DNA of 64,000 nt from an uncultured Verrucomicrobiota bacterium (GTDB taxonomy: Bacteria > Verrucomicrobiota > Verrucomicrobiia > Limisphaerales > UBA1412), in the NCBI GenBank assembly GCA_944389455.1, contig CALXMK010000004.1, positions 62,001-126,000 on the forward strand, given 5' to 3'. Positions 54,665 to 63,005 of the stretch are shown piece by piece. Position numbers and translations under genes: made by a program. Each line of letters starts with the position of its first letter. Positions within the stretch are counted from its first letter, which is position 1. The notes under the pieces were generated by a model. That model searched no databases and was not told the DNA's origin. It saw only the letters and a program-made list of their open reading frames with translations.

Positions 54665-55048
54665 TTAGTGGAGTATGCAAAGGAGGAAAATTTGCAGCAT
54701 CATTAGGAGTAGGCCTCCGATCCAAAGCGCATAGTTCAACCAATTCATATCGTATTGTTTCATGGAGCTGTACCAGCATTCAATTTCAATATTAGCGATT
54801 CGGAGGGTATCCCCTATTTTAAGAAAAGCTTCCGTTTGCGGAGTGCCATTGATTGCCACGGCTCCAGCACCTGCGCGGATTTTAATTTTGCCTTCAGGTG
54901 TTCGAATAAATTCCAGATGATTGTCCCAGATCCCATCTTCCAGAAGACGAAGCTGGCAATCGGGAGCTCTGCCGATTCGGAAAGGGAAATGGCGAGCCGT
55001 TAAGGTGCGGCCCGCCATTTTTCCATTTAAGATACGAAGCTCGATCAT
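54665..55048 (-). CDS. FHA-domain protein with C-terminal membrane helix
   Basis: The 127-residue protein has an FHA-type beta-sandwich (about residues 1-90). FRIGRAPDCQLRLL holds the conserved GR arginine, NHLEF the conserved histidine, and VAINGT the conserved asparagine. The serine that normally contacts phosphothreonine (SxxH) reads WDNH here, so phosphate binding may be altered. The last 25 residues form a hydrophobic membrane anchor. The N-terminal part would face the cytoplasm. It sits between tatD and the Wza-like exporter, next to a tyrosine kinase gene. Confidence 0.75.
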   Translation of the reverse strand: MIELRILNGKMAGRTLTARHFPFRIGRAPDCQLRLLEDGIWDNHLEFIRTPEGKIKIRAGAGAVAINGTPQTEAFLKIGDTLRIANIEIECWYSSMKQYDMNWLNYALWIGGLLLMMLQIFLLCILH

Positions 55049-55086
55049 GAGTCTGTACCTTGAAAGTGTATTAGACGCGGTTGTTA

Positions 55087-55701
55087 CTACCGTTTAGGTA
55101 CCTCTATATAGTCGCCGGGTAGAATCGGGAAATCTTTAGAAGGATTTCGTTCGATAGAGCGGCCATTGACAACCTTCGAGGTCCCATCTGCATGAGTAAC
55201 ACGAACACGGGTACGAGAGGCAAAAGTAGAATAACCTCCCGCAACTGCGATAGCCCGAAGGAAGGTCATGCCTGGAACATAAATTGCTTTGCCTGGCATA
55301 CGAACTTCACCATTGATGTAAATGTAGCGGCCTTCAGAGGCGACTGTAACTACGTGACCGGTATAGTATTTACCATAAAGCTCAGTCAATTCGGTCTGAA
55401 TTTCAGACTGTGTTTTATTAAGAGCTTGATAGGTGCCGATTAAGGGCAGTGTCAGAGTGCCATCTTCTTTGATTCGTTCAGCGTGAATCGGCGGCGGTTT
55501 AGGAACCCCAGAGATAGCGATAGTAACCAAGTCATTAACTTGAAGCTTATCACTGATTTGGCTTATAGTTGTGGGATTAGTACCGGGGGTATTCTGCCCA
55601 GAGGATATACATCCAGAGGTGAATGTAAGGGTGCAGATGAGGGTTGCCGCGAGGATGAATGCCCCGGCCACATTTTTGAGATATGAACTTAATCTAATCA
55701 T
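55087..55701 (-). CDS. Wza-like polysaccharide export lipoprotein
   Basis: The 204-residue protein starts with a signal sequence ending TFTSGCISSG, whose cysteine would be lipidated. A polysaccharide-export (PES) domain follows (VNDLVTIAISGVPKPP.., EDGTLTLPLIGTYQ.., LYGKYYTGHVVTV). A SLBB-type domain has YINGEVRMPGKAIYVPGMTFLRAI. It is shorter than Wza and so lacks the large C-terminal part. It is 26 bases after the kinase gene, as expected for a Wza-Wzc pair. Confidence 0.88.
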   Translation of the reverse strand: MIRLSSYLKNVAGAFILAATLICTLTFTSGCISSGQNTPGTNPTTISQISDKLQVNDLVTIAISGVPKPPPIHAERIKEDGTLTLPLIGTYQALNKTQSEIQTELTELYGKYYTGHVVTVASEGRYIYINGEVRMPGKAIYVPGMTFLRAIAVAGGYSTFASRTRVRVTHADGTSKVVNGRSIERNPSKDFPILPGDYIEVPKR

Positions 55702-55727
55702 TTTGAATTACTTTTATTGATAAAATA

Positions 55728-58010
55728 CTATTTAACCTCGTTGGATGTACTTTCGTCGGTTTTGGCTTCAGTATCAGCACCCATTATGGCTTCTGCATTA
55801 GAAGCAGTTTTAATGATGGGAGAGGTGTCATCTGTTTTTTGGTCACGTCTTCTGCGTTTCTTCTTAGTGGCGGTGTCAGAAGATTCAGACTTAGAATCAG
55901 ACTCACTATTCTTGGAGTAATAATCATAGTAATAGCCGCTGTAATAGTAGTAATAGCTATCTTGATTAATACTGATATTATTGAGGACAATACCGATCAG
56001 ATTACCACCTACTTTAAGAATCGTTTGTTTAGCACGAACTGTCATGGATTGTGGATACTTACGATGTTGGACGACTAATATCACAATATCAACTAAGCTC
56101 GCCAGAATGGAGGCATCAGAAACACCCATGATAGGAGGCGCATCAAAGAAGACATAATCATAGCGGGAACGAACAATGTTAAAGAATTCTTTCATGCGGT
56201 TAGAATTCAGAATACCCATTGCACTGGTTGGTAATTTACCAGAGGGTAGGAAATCCATTCCCGGTACGGATGAGACGAGAATAACTTCCTCAAGTTTTTT
56301 CTGGTTCAGTAAATAGCTTGTTAATCCATTGGCATTGGATACACCTAAAACTTTATGCAGACTGGGACGTCTTAAGTCGGAATCGACAAGCAGAACCCGG
56401 TTGCCATTTTGTGCAAAGGTGGTTGCCAGGTTGATAATGGTTGTGGATTTACCTTCAGCTGCGCCACCGCTGAGCACCGTAATGGTATTCATGTTTTCAT
56501 TTGTTCGAGCGAATAGAACATTCGTTCGCAGAACTCGGTAAGCTTCCGCATATGCGGCATTAGGTTCATCTTTGAGGTATCCGACATTTTGCGGAATGAT
56601 ACCGATTACGCTGGTGCCCAACGCTTGTTCGACATCATCAATTGCCTTGAAGGAGGTGTCCAAGTATTCAACAAAGAAGGCAAAGAAGATACCGCCAAAG
56701 AGACCAACAACGATGCCTAAACCTGTATAAAGAAGGATATTAGGTTCAACAGGACGGATTCCCGGTTCGGCAATATCAGTTACCTGAACAATGGAGGCAC
56801 GCGGAATATTTTGTTCGGTGTTTTGAATCATCAAGCGAGAGCGGAGCAGATCTCTCCAGCGTAGTTGTGTATCCAGTTCTCGCTTGGCGTCCCAGTAAGG
56901 ACGGTATTTTGCCGCATTTTCGGCATCAATCCGTTTGGCGTCATCTAGTCTGCGTTTGACGTCATCTGCTTGTGCGCGGTAGGAGTCAGCACGGCTTTGG
57001 AGACCGCTAATGGCACTGTTGACTCGTTCTTCAATTTGTTTGTTGATTTGATCTAAAGTCTGAGTGAGTTTAATAACGTCAGGATGATCCTCTTTATATG
57101 AAACGGAGGCAGCAACCAATTCTTGTTCTGCGATATTACGGCGTTGGATAAGGTCGTTTAGAATAGGATCATTAGGAGTGTAACCCATAAGTGCTTCCAA
57201 ACGTCTTTCTGGAGGAAGATTGGTCATTCCTTCCAGGACTTTAAGAGTTTGGGAGTAGAGACCTTCTGCTTCAATGCGGTCAGCATCCAGCCTGCGGACT
57301 GCTTCCGGTTCCAGAGTAGGAGCTGCTACAGCGGAAGAGCTTTCTGCCATATAGTCTGAAATCTGAAGTTCTGTACGAAGATCATCGACTTTCTTTTGGA
57401 GTTCTTTGACTTTATCTTCACACTCCTCCAAGGTGTCAGTAAAGCTTTTAGCTGTTTGAGTAGAGAGTTCGCGGAAGTTTTCCAATCGTGTTTCACGATA
57501 GGTTTCGGCGATTTTATTAGCTATGGCAGCAGCTTCCATGCGATCTTTGCTGCGGACACTAATTTCGATAAGTTCGGTATTTCTATATTGGCGGACATCA
57601 ATCTCATTAAGAAGCTTAAGGTAGGCTTGTTGGAGTGTAAGATTGGGGATTTTTTCACGAACACTCCAAGTTTGAATGAGATTCATGTTGGTGATAACGC
57701 TGTAGAGTACATTTTTGGACTTGATCACCTCAAATTCAGTCAACACAAAATAAGGGTCATAACCCGTAGAGCGGGCACTTTCAATCAATCCTGAAACGTC
57801 TGAATCTTTGCTCACACGGATACGAACCGTACTCTCATATTTTTCGGGAAGGAGAAAAGCAAAGGCGAGCGATGTTACAACAACAATAATAAAGATGCTC
57901 ACAATCATGAGCTTACGGGCACGAATAACTCGCCAATAATCGAGGAAGTGCTGTCCGGAGTAAGTTGATGAGTTGTTTAACGGTGTTTTTGCAAAAGGTG
58001 AATTGTCCAT
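55728..58010 (-). CDS. Wzc-like polysaccharide co-polymerase / bacterial tyrosine kinase
   Basis: This 760-residue inner-membrane protein starts with a Wzz domain (HFLDYWRVIRARK, membrane helix near 35-52). A long periplasmic coiled-coil follows (about 190-400), then a second membrane helix near residue 430. The cytoplasmic BY-kinase domain has Walker A GGAAEGKSTTIIN, Walker A' VLLVDSDLRRPS and Walker B YVFFDAPPIMGVSDA. A tyrosine cluster (SYYYYYSGYYYDYYS, ten tyrosines) near residue 705 is the expected autophosphorylation site. The tail is acidic/basic and repetitive. It should control chain length and export of the polysaccharide. No Shine-Dalgarno is visible, and a terminator hairpin ends five bases before the ATG. 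Confidence 0.9.
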   Translation of the reverse strand: MDNSPFAKTPLNNSSTYSGQHFLDYWRVIRARKLMIVSIFIIVVVTSLAFAFLLPEKYESTVRIRVSKDSDVSGLIESARSTGYDPYFVLTEFEVIKSKNVLYSVITNMNLIQTWSVREKIPNLTLQQAYLKLLNEIDVRQYRNTELIEISVRSKDRMEAAAIANKIAETYRETRLENFRELSTQTAKSFTDTLEECEDKVKELQKKVDDLRTELQISDYMAESSSAVAAPTLEPEAVRRLDADRIEAEGLYSQTLKVLEGMTNLPPERRLEALMGYTPNDPILNDLIQRRNIAEQELVAASVSYKEDHPDVIKLTQTLDQINKQIEERVNSAISGLQSRADSYRAQADDVKRRLDDAKRIDAENAAKYRPYWDAKRELDTQLRWRDLLRSRLMIQNTEQNIPRASIVQVTDIAEPGIRPVEPNILLYTGLGIVVGLFGGIFFAFFVEYLDTSFKAIDDVEQALGTSVIGIIPQNVGYLKDEPNAAYAEAYRVLRTNVLFARTNENMNTITVLSGGAAEGKSTTIINLATTFAQNGNRVLLVDSDLRRPSLHKVLGVSNANGLTSYLLNQKKLEEVILVSSVPGMDFLPSGKLPTSAMGILNSNRMKEFFNIVRSRYDYVFFDAPPIMGVSDASILASLVDIVILVVQHRKYPQSMTVRAKQTILKVGGNLIGIVLNNISINQDSYYYYYSGYYYDYYSKNSESDSKSESSDTATKKKRRRRDQKTDDTSPIIKTASNAEAIMGADTEAKTDESTSNEVK

Positions 58011-58015
58011 GTTTT

Positions 58016-58051
58016 AAAAAAAAGAGGCTAGAAGAAACATTCCAGCCTCTT
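58016..58051 (-). terminator. terminator between the barrel gene and the kinase gene
   Basis: On the minus strand AAGAGGCTGGAA pairs with TTCTAGCCTCTT (one mismatch) and eight T residues follow. It ends five bases before the kinase start. Confidence 0.8.
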
Positions 58052-58100
58052 ATTGAATCCTTATTGTATCACTTAACTAATTTTAATTCCTCCGTGCGAT

Positions 58101-59468
58101 TTAGTATGTAGCACGCAGACCCAATGTTACACGATTGCGGTCATATTCACGATAGGGAATATTGGAATCCAAGTAATCATAGGAGTAGCTCAGATCCACA
58201 AAGGCACCCAGGACTGAATCGAGAGGAGTCAGTCTGTAGGAGAGAGAAGGCCCTACGCTGAAATAGTCATCATGTGTATCATCCCCATAGGACGCATTTG
58301 GTGAAGAACCATAAGCGGAGTGTTGATAGACGAAATTCAAAGCGCCTTCAAACTTCGGGGTGAAGAAGTGATGAACATTTGCAAAGACGGAGGTTACTTC
58401 TGCATCCATTGCACCCCATTGAGAGGCACCTACTTCATGGCGAACACCTAAGAGAGCAGAACCGCTGTCACTGTATTGCCATGTGAAGATACTCTCCACA
58501 AATGGATTAACGGAATCTTTATCAAAGTCCAATCTGGTTGCTGCACCTCCTCCAAAAGGAGAATAGTAATCAATATCGTAGTCGTCTACATTTTGCCACT
58601 CAGTGTATTGAGCTCCCAAACGAGTAGTCCAGTCAATTCCCTGAGCAAGAGTCAGACGATATCCGACATAGCCAGCATGACTCATACGATCATAAATATC
58701 GCTCCCGTAGGTAGCAGGGATACCTTGAGTATAAGAAGCATTATCGCTATAGAGAGGACCATACTTGCCGTATAAAGGCTGACTGCCATTCCCTAGATAA
58801 TCTGCATAATTCATCTGATAGCCGATGAAGAATCGATTCATCTCGTTCAGATCATAGTACAAATCGATATGAGGGGTATGTTCAACACGATTCAAATAGA
58901 ATCCGTAACCATCATCTTCGAAATCCCAATAGGCATTGCGATAGCCAACTTCAAAGCCAAGATTCTCGTAATATTGAACACCGAGTACAATCTCTGCAAA
59001 GTTACGCATATTATCCCCTTCAGCACGAGTTACGAGCTGTTGACCTGCAAAGTCAGAAAGAACGGAGGGCTCCTGTGCGACTGCAAAGGAATCGTTGATT
59101 TCCAGTCTGACATTGTCACTGAATTGGCGAGAGAAAACCAAGTCTACCAAGTGAGACTGATCATCCTCAGGAGTGCGATCAGCATACCAAGTATATCCGT
59201 ATTCATAACGGATACTGGCGAGCATTAAATCATCTTCGTATTTCAGACCTACACTGGGTACGATCTGAAATCCGGCACTATCCTGGACCCCGCTTGGGCC
59301 ATCATAACTGGAGTTGATATTGTCATCGTAAAATCCACGAACAGACAACGATGCACTCAACCAGGGAAGCGCTTTCTCACTTTCTACCTGAGGCTCAGCT
59401 GCAAAAGCACTTTGTACACCCACTAATCCCAGTGCTACCGCACTGGCAGATGCAATAATCTTATTCAT
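58101..59468 (-). CDS. outer-membrane beta-barrel protein
   Basis: From the ATG at 59468 the protein has 455 residues. The signal peptide MNKIIASASAVALGLVGVQS.. is cleaved after AFAA. Many alternating strands with aromatic girdles follow (YGYTWYADR, VGYRNAYWDF, YDLNEMNRFFIGYQ) and the protein ends in LGLRATY, with a terminal aromatic residue as in barrels recognised by the BAM machine. Barrels of this kind (BBP2-like) occur in exopolysaccharide loci, so it may be the outer-membrane channel for the polymer. AAAGG lies 10 bases before the start. Confidence 0.8.
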   Translation of the reverse strand: MNKIIASASAVALGLVGVQSAFAAEPQVESEKALPWLSASLSVRGFYDDNINSSYDGPSGVQDSAGFQIVPSVGLKYEDDLMLASIRYEYGYTWYADRTPEDDQSHLVDLVFSRQFSDNVRLEINDSFAVAQEPSVLSDFAGQQLVTRAEGDNMRNFAEIVLGVQYYENLGFEVGYRNAYWDFEDDGYGFYLNRVEHTPHIDLYYDLNEMNRFFIGYQMNYADYLGNGSQPLYGKYGPLYSDNASYTQGIPATYGSDIYDRMSHAGYVGYRLTLAQGIDWTTRLGAQYTEWQNVDDYDIDYYSPFGGGAATRLDFDKDSVNPFVESIFTWQYSDSGSALLGVRHEVGASQWGAMDAEVTSVFANVHHFFTPKFEGALNFVYQHSAYGSSPNASYGDDTHDDYFSVGPSLSYRLTPLDSVLGAFVDLSYSYDYLDSNIPYREYDRNRVTLGLRATY

Positions 59469-59585
59469 ATCAATCAAACCTTTGTTGTTTAAATTGTTGC
59501 TACAATTCAAGCACCATTACCAAAGCTATTCTCTAATTTTAGCTCAAGGAAGTCAAACAAAAAAATACCAATTTGGATTTTTTAT

Positions 59586-61448
59586 TCATTCTTCCTCAAT
59601 TGTCGGTCTCCAACGTTCCATATCAGCTAAAAGAATTTGCTCTGGATACATATCTAACATTACGTTCCTGAATGGAAAGTTTAGCGGAATTTCTTTTCTG
59701 GTGTAGAGTCGCAACACAAATTCGTTCCATGATTGGTCTGCCCCCTGGTAACAGTCCAGGAGAGGCCGCTCTAGCGTGACCTGGGTTAAGTATATCCCTT
59801 TAATTTGTAGACTGTCACTATTTATTTTAGTGAATTCTTCATCTGCGTCTAAAGGTAGCCAAAAAGCGGTTTGTTTGCCATACCATGATACGGCCCATGG
59901 CATATCACTCATAAGTGCCTCTTGTGAGCTAAAAAGAGATGATATTTTTTCAATTGTTTGCGGATGATAAGGGGGCCATGCTAGGGGATGAGCTTTGGGA
60001 GGAAGAATTGTTAAAATCATTGGTAGAGAGCAGATAATACCTGTAAACCAGATCAGCATTTGTCTTAAAGAAGGAAGTTCTCTTTGGATTTGGTCAATTG
60101 CAAAGAAGATAAAAGCGCTGCCGAAAATAATAACTAACGGAGTATAAATAAAGAGTAAGTTTTCACTGTGGATAGGTCCATTAAATTGACTTAGGTAGGT
60201 TTTTGTCATGGCTTGTATGATAGCTGTCATACAGAGTGAAACAATGAGCAGAAAACGTGCACTGTTGGCGCCTCTTCTTGCGAAAGGAAGGAAAATTCCA
60301 GCCATAAAAGCTATGGTTAGCCAAGTTCCTCCTAGTGTAGGGATGTCTTTTTCAATAATGTCAGGGAGATTTTCCCGGAGTTTGTTTATATATTCACGCT
60401 GTTCTGGTCCATAAGAAGCTAGAATATCTGCAGTGGAAACTCGTTCCAAAAACGTGCCGGTGAGTTTGGAGGTCTCCACGATAGGAGCGTAGGTTGCCAA
60501 ACCAAAGGGAAGTCCGCTGACATTGATATTACGCCAGATCCAGGGGGCAGTGAGAGCTGTGAAGATGAGTAGCATACTAAAGATGGCGCCAAATTTATAT
60601 TCTTTAAGGAAGTGTGGTTCTAATCTGAAGTTTTCTGAGATGGGAAGACTTGCCAGTGTCCTGCGTTTGCCGCTAAGAGTGGAAAAAATGAAAACTGTTA
60701 CTGGCAGGATGAGCCAGCCTAAAGAGTATTGTGTAAGGCAGAGAGCTCCGAGGATGAGTCCGATGAGAGCGCAGCGAAGGTAGATCCAAGTGCCATTTGG
60801 AGGATTGAATTCATCAAGTGGTTTGCGGATATCAATGATGTTTTCTAGGCGGAAAGTGATCAGATTTTTGAAAAGGAAGAGTATCAGCGTCAAAGAGAGC
60901 ATATTGGGAAGTCCGCTGATAGAAAATTTCCAGACCATGTCGTTGAAAAGCAAGAGTATTGTAGAAAAGAGCGCAATTTCAAGGTTGAAAATTTTTCTGG
61001 CAATGGAGTAAGTCAACCAGAGTGAGATAAGAAATAGAATTTGATTAAATATAGCGATAACTACTTCTGGCATGAAGATATAGAAGTTATCATTGCAGTT
61101 GAAGTGGATTCCACTTAATTTAAATAGGCCTGCTAATAAAAACGGATAGAGAGGCGGATTGACAATATCAGGATGGTTGCCTTGGGTAAGTGAGTCTCCA
61201 TTATGTTGTTTTTCGACCAGAGCGATTGAGGAAATGCGGATATTGTCGCTCACATAGCCCTTGCCTTCAGAGATATTTCGAGCCAGCTGAGCGATATCCA
61301 TTGCTTCCGGATTTTTAAAGTTACTGAATTCAAATAAATTATAGCTGACAAAAAGACATCCTATCAGTAGAAATAAGAAGACTTTTTTCCAGTGTTGGAT
61401 AGCATTTTCACTGTCCAATATATTGACAAATTCCTGTAAGGTTTTCAT
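59586..61448 (-). CDS. membrane glycosyltransferase, PMT/ArnT-like (GT39/GT83 type)
   Basis: The 620-residue protein has about ten to twelve membrane helices. After the first helix comes the extracytoplasmic EAMDIAQLARNISEGKGYVS with the acidic residues typical of polyprenyl-phosphate-sugar transferases, followed by PPLYPFLLAGLFKL. The last 120 residues form a soluble domain on the outer side. It would move a sugar from a lipid carrier to a polymer or protein. It is between the response regulator and the barrel gene and may glycosylate the exported polysaccharide. Confidence 0.8.
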   Translation of the reverse strand: MKTLQEFVNILDSENAIQHWKKVFLFLLIGCLFVSYNLFEFSNFKNPEAMDIAQLARNISEGKGYVSDNIRISSIALVEKQHNGDSLTQGNHPDIVNPPLYPFLLAGLFKLSGIHFNCNDNFYIFMPEVVIAIFNQILFLISLWLTYSIARKIFNLEIALFSTILLLFNDMVWKFSISGLPNMLSLTLILFLFKNLITFRLENIIDIRKPLDEFNPPNGTWIYLRCALIGLILGALCLTQYSLGWLILPVTVFIFSTLSGKRRTLASLPISENFRLEPHFLKEYKFGAIFSMLLIFTALTAPWIWRNINVSGLPFGLATYAPIVETSKLTGTFLERVSTADILASYGPEQREYINKLRENLPDIIEKDIPTLGGTWLTIAFMAGIFLPFARRGANSARFLLIVSLCMTAIIQAMTKTYLSQFNGPIHSENLLFIYTPLVIIFGSAFIFFAIDQIQRELPSLRQMLIWFTGIICSLPMILTILPPKAHPLAWPPYHPQTIEKISSLFSSQEALMSDMPWAVSWYGKQTAFWLPLDADEEFTKINSDSLQIKGIYLTQVTLERPLLDCYQGADQSWNEFVLRLYTRKEIPLNFPFRNVMLDMYPEQILLADMERWRPTIEEE

Positions 61449-61487
61449 GTCGGTTTTTGTTTTGTTTTTTGTTAAAATCGAAATTGA

Positions 61488-63005
61488 TTATGGATTGAAT
61501 GGTGGAGGGGTCTGTTTTTCTTTTTGCATGTTATATTCTTTGAGTTTACGGTGGAGAGTGCGGCGGCTAATTCCTAATTTAAGAGCAGCTTCGGTACGAT
61601 TGCCGCCGGATTCTTCCAGTGCTTGTTCGATAAGCTGGCGTTCAGCTTCTTTTACGCTAAGGGTGGGCAGATTGGCATCCGAGCTGTGATAGAGGTGTTG
61701 ATTGGGAGCTGGGAGGGAGCCGATCGGATTAATAGAGGTCGGAGATTTAGAAGTGAGTGTATGTAAAGCGGCAGAGCCGGATGATTCGTATCCGGTAGGG
61801 ACTGAAAGAAATGTGTTGGCTTGGGGAGTGCGGATTCTGGGGGGAAGATCTTGAGCCTGAACTGTAGAGCCGGCACAGAAGATAACGGCGTGTTCCATAC
61901 AGGAACGAAGTTCTCGAATGTTGCCGGGCCAGGAATATTCCTGGAGTATTTTCAGAGTTTCGCGACTAAGTTGAGAGACGTTTTTATTGTTTTCACGGGA
62001 AAATTCCCTCAGAAACCGTGAGGCTAACAGTGGAATATCTTCGGAGCGTTCTCTTAGAGGGGGCATAATAATTTCTACAACCCGAAGTCGGAAGAAGAGG
62101 TCTTCCCGAAAGGTTCCTTCGTGAACCATTCTCTCCAGGTCTTTATTAGTAGCAGTGATCAGACGCACGTCGGAGGTAAGTGTCTTATTAGATCCGACTC
62201 TCTCGAAAGTGTGTTCTCCCAGGAAACGGAGGAGCTTAATTTGGGTAGAGGGATCGATTTCACCAATTTCATCCAGAAAGAGAGTTCCTCCGTTGGCTTG
62301 TTCAAAGCGTCCAATCCTCCGCTCCGTGGCTCCAGTGAAAGACCCTTTTTCATGACCAAAGAGTTCACTTTCCAACAGGTTGGCATTAAGTGCAGCGCAA
62401 TGAGTGGTAATCATAGGGGCTCGAGCGCGAGGACTGAGCTGGTGAATGGCTTTGGCAATCAATTCCTTACCGGTACCACTTTCCCCGCGGATAAGAATAG
62501 TGGCACGAGTAGGGGCAACTTGGCGGACAATATCCAGAATTTTCAGTAAAGCCGGAGATTGACCGATGATGTTTTCCATTCCAAAACGCTGATCCAGATG
62601 TTGATGAAGAGTGGTATTTTCTTGTTCCAGTTTGCGGCTGCGCAAAGCTCGGTTAATGCGCATTTCCAGTTCATCAATCTGCATTCTTCCTTTGGAAATA
62701 TAGTCGTCTGCTCCTTCTTTCATTGCTTCGACGGCGATATCTTCTGAGCCATAGGCTGTCATCAGAATACAGACCGGAGCGTGTGGAAGGCTTTTGGCGC
62801 GGCGGATAATCTTTAAACCATCTTCTTTATCCGCCATGCGCAAGTCTGTTAAAATGACGTCAAAGTCTTCTTCTTCAAGCATTTGAAGAGCAGATTTGAG
62901 GTCTTGAGCCATATAAGTATCAAAGTGATCTTCTAATGATGCATTAAGTCCTTCACGAGCGGAGCGTTCATCATCGACAATTAGGATTCTCGGCATTTTC
63001 AGCAT
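61488..63005 (-). CDS. NtrC-family sigma-54-dependent response regulator
   Basis: The 505-residue regulator has a receiver domain with phospho-acceptor aspartate in VILTDLRM (about residue 55) and an AAA+ domain. The AAA+ domain carries Walker A GESGTGKELIAKAIH, the sigma-54 contact loop GSFTGA (usual form GAFTGA), and Walker B GGTLFLDEIGEI. A Fis-type helix-turn-helix at the C terminus has EQALEESGGNRTEAALKLGISRRTLHRKL. The start overlaps the end of the sensor kinase gene by seven bases, so it is the cognate partner. It probably controls the downstream polysaccharide genes, but no clear -24/-12 site was found. Confidence 0.92.
   Translation of the reverse strand: MLKMPRILIVDDERSAREGLNASLEDHFDTYMAQDLKSALQMLEEEDFDVILTDLRMADKEDGLKIIRRAKSLPHAPVCILMTAYGSEDIAVEAMKEGADDYISKGRMQIDELEMRINRALRSRKLEQENTTLHQHLDQRFGMENIIGQSPALLKILDIVRQVAPTRATILIRGESGTGKELIAKAIHQLSPRARAPMITTHCAALNANLLESELFGHEKGSFTGATERRIGRFEQANGGTLFLDEIGEIDPSTQIKLLRFLGEHTFERVGSNKTLTSDVRLITATNKDLERMVHEGTFREDLFFRLRVVEIIMPPLRERSEDIPLLASRFLREFSRENNKNVSQLSRETLKILQEYSWPGNIRELRSCMEHAVIFCAGSTVQAQDLPPRIRTPQANTFLSVPTGYESSGSAALHTLTSKSPTSINPIGSLPAPNQHLYHSSDANLPTLSVKEAERQLIEQALEESGGNRTEAALKLGISRRTLHRKLKEYNMQKEKQTPPPFNP

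Noticed and set aside
59480..59520. Possible sigma-54 (-24/-12) promoter upstream of the barrel gene
   Set aside because: On the minus strand TGGTGC-N5-TTGTAG resembles TGGCAC-N5-TTGCA, but the invariant C of the -12 element is missing.
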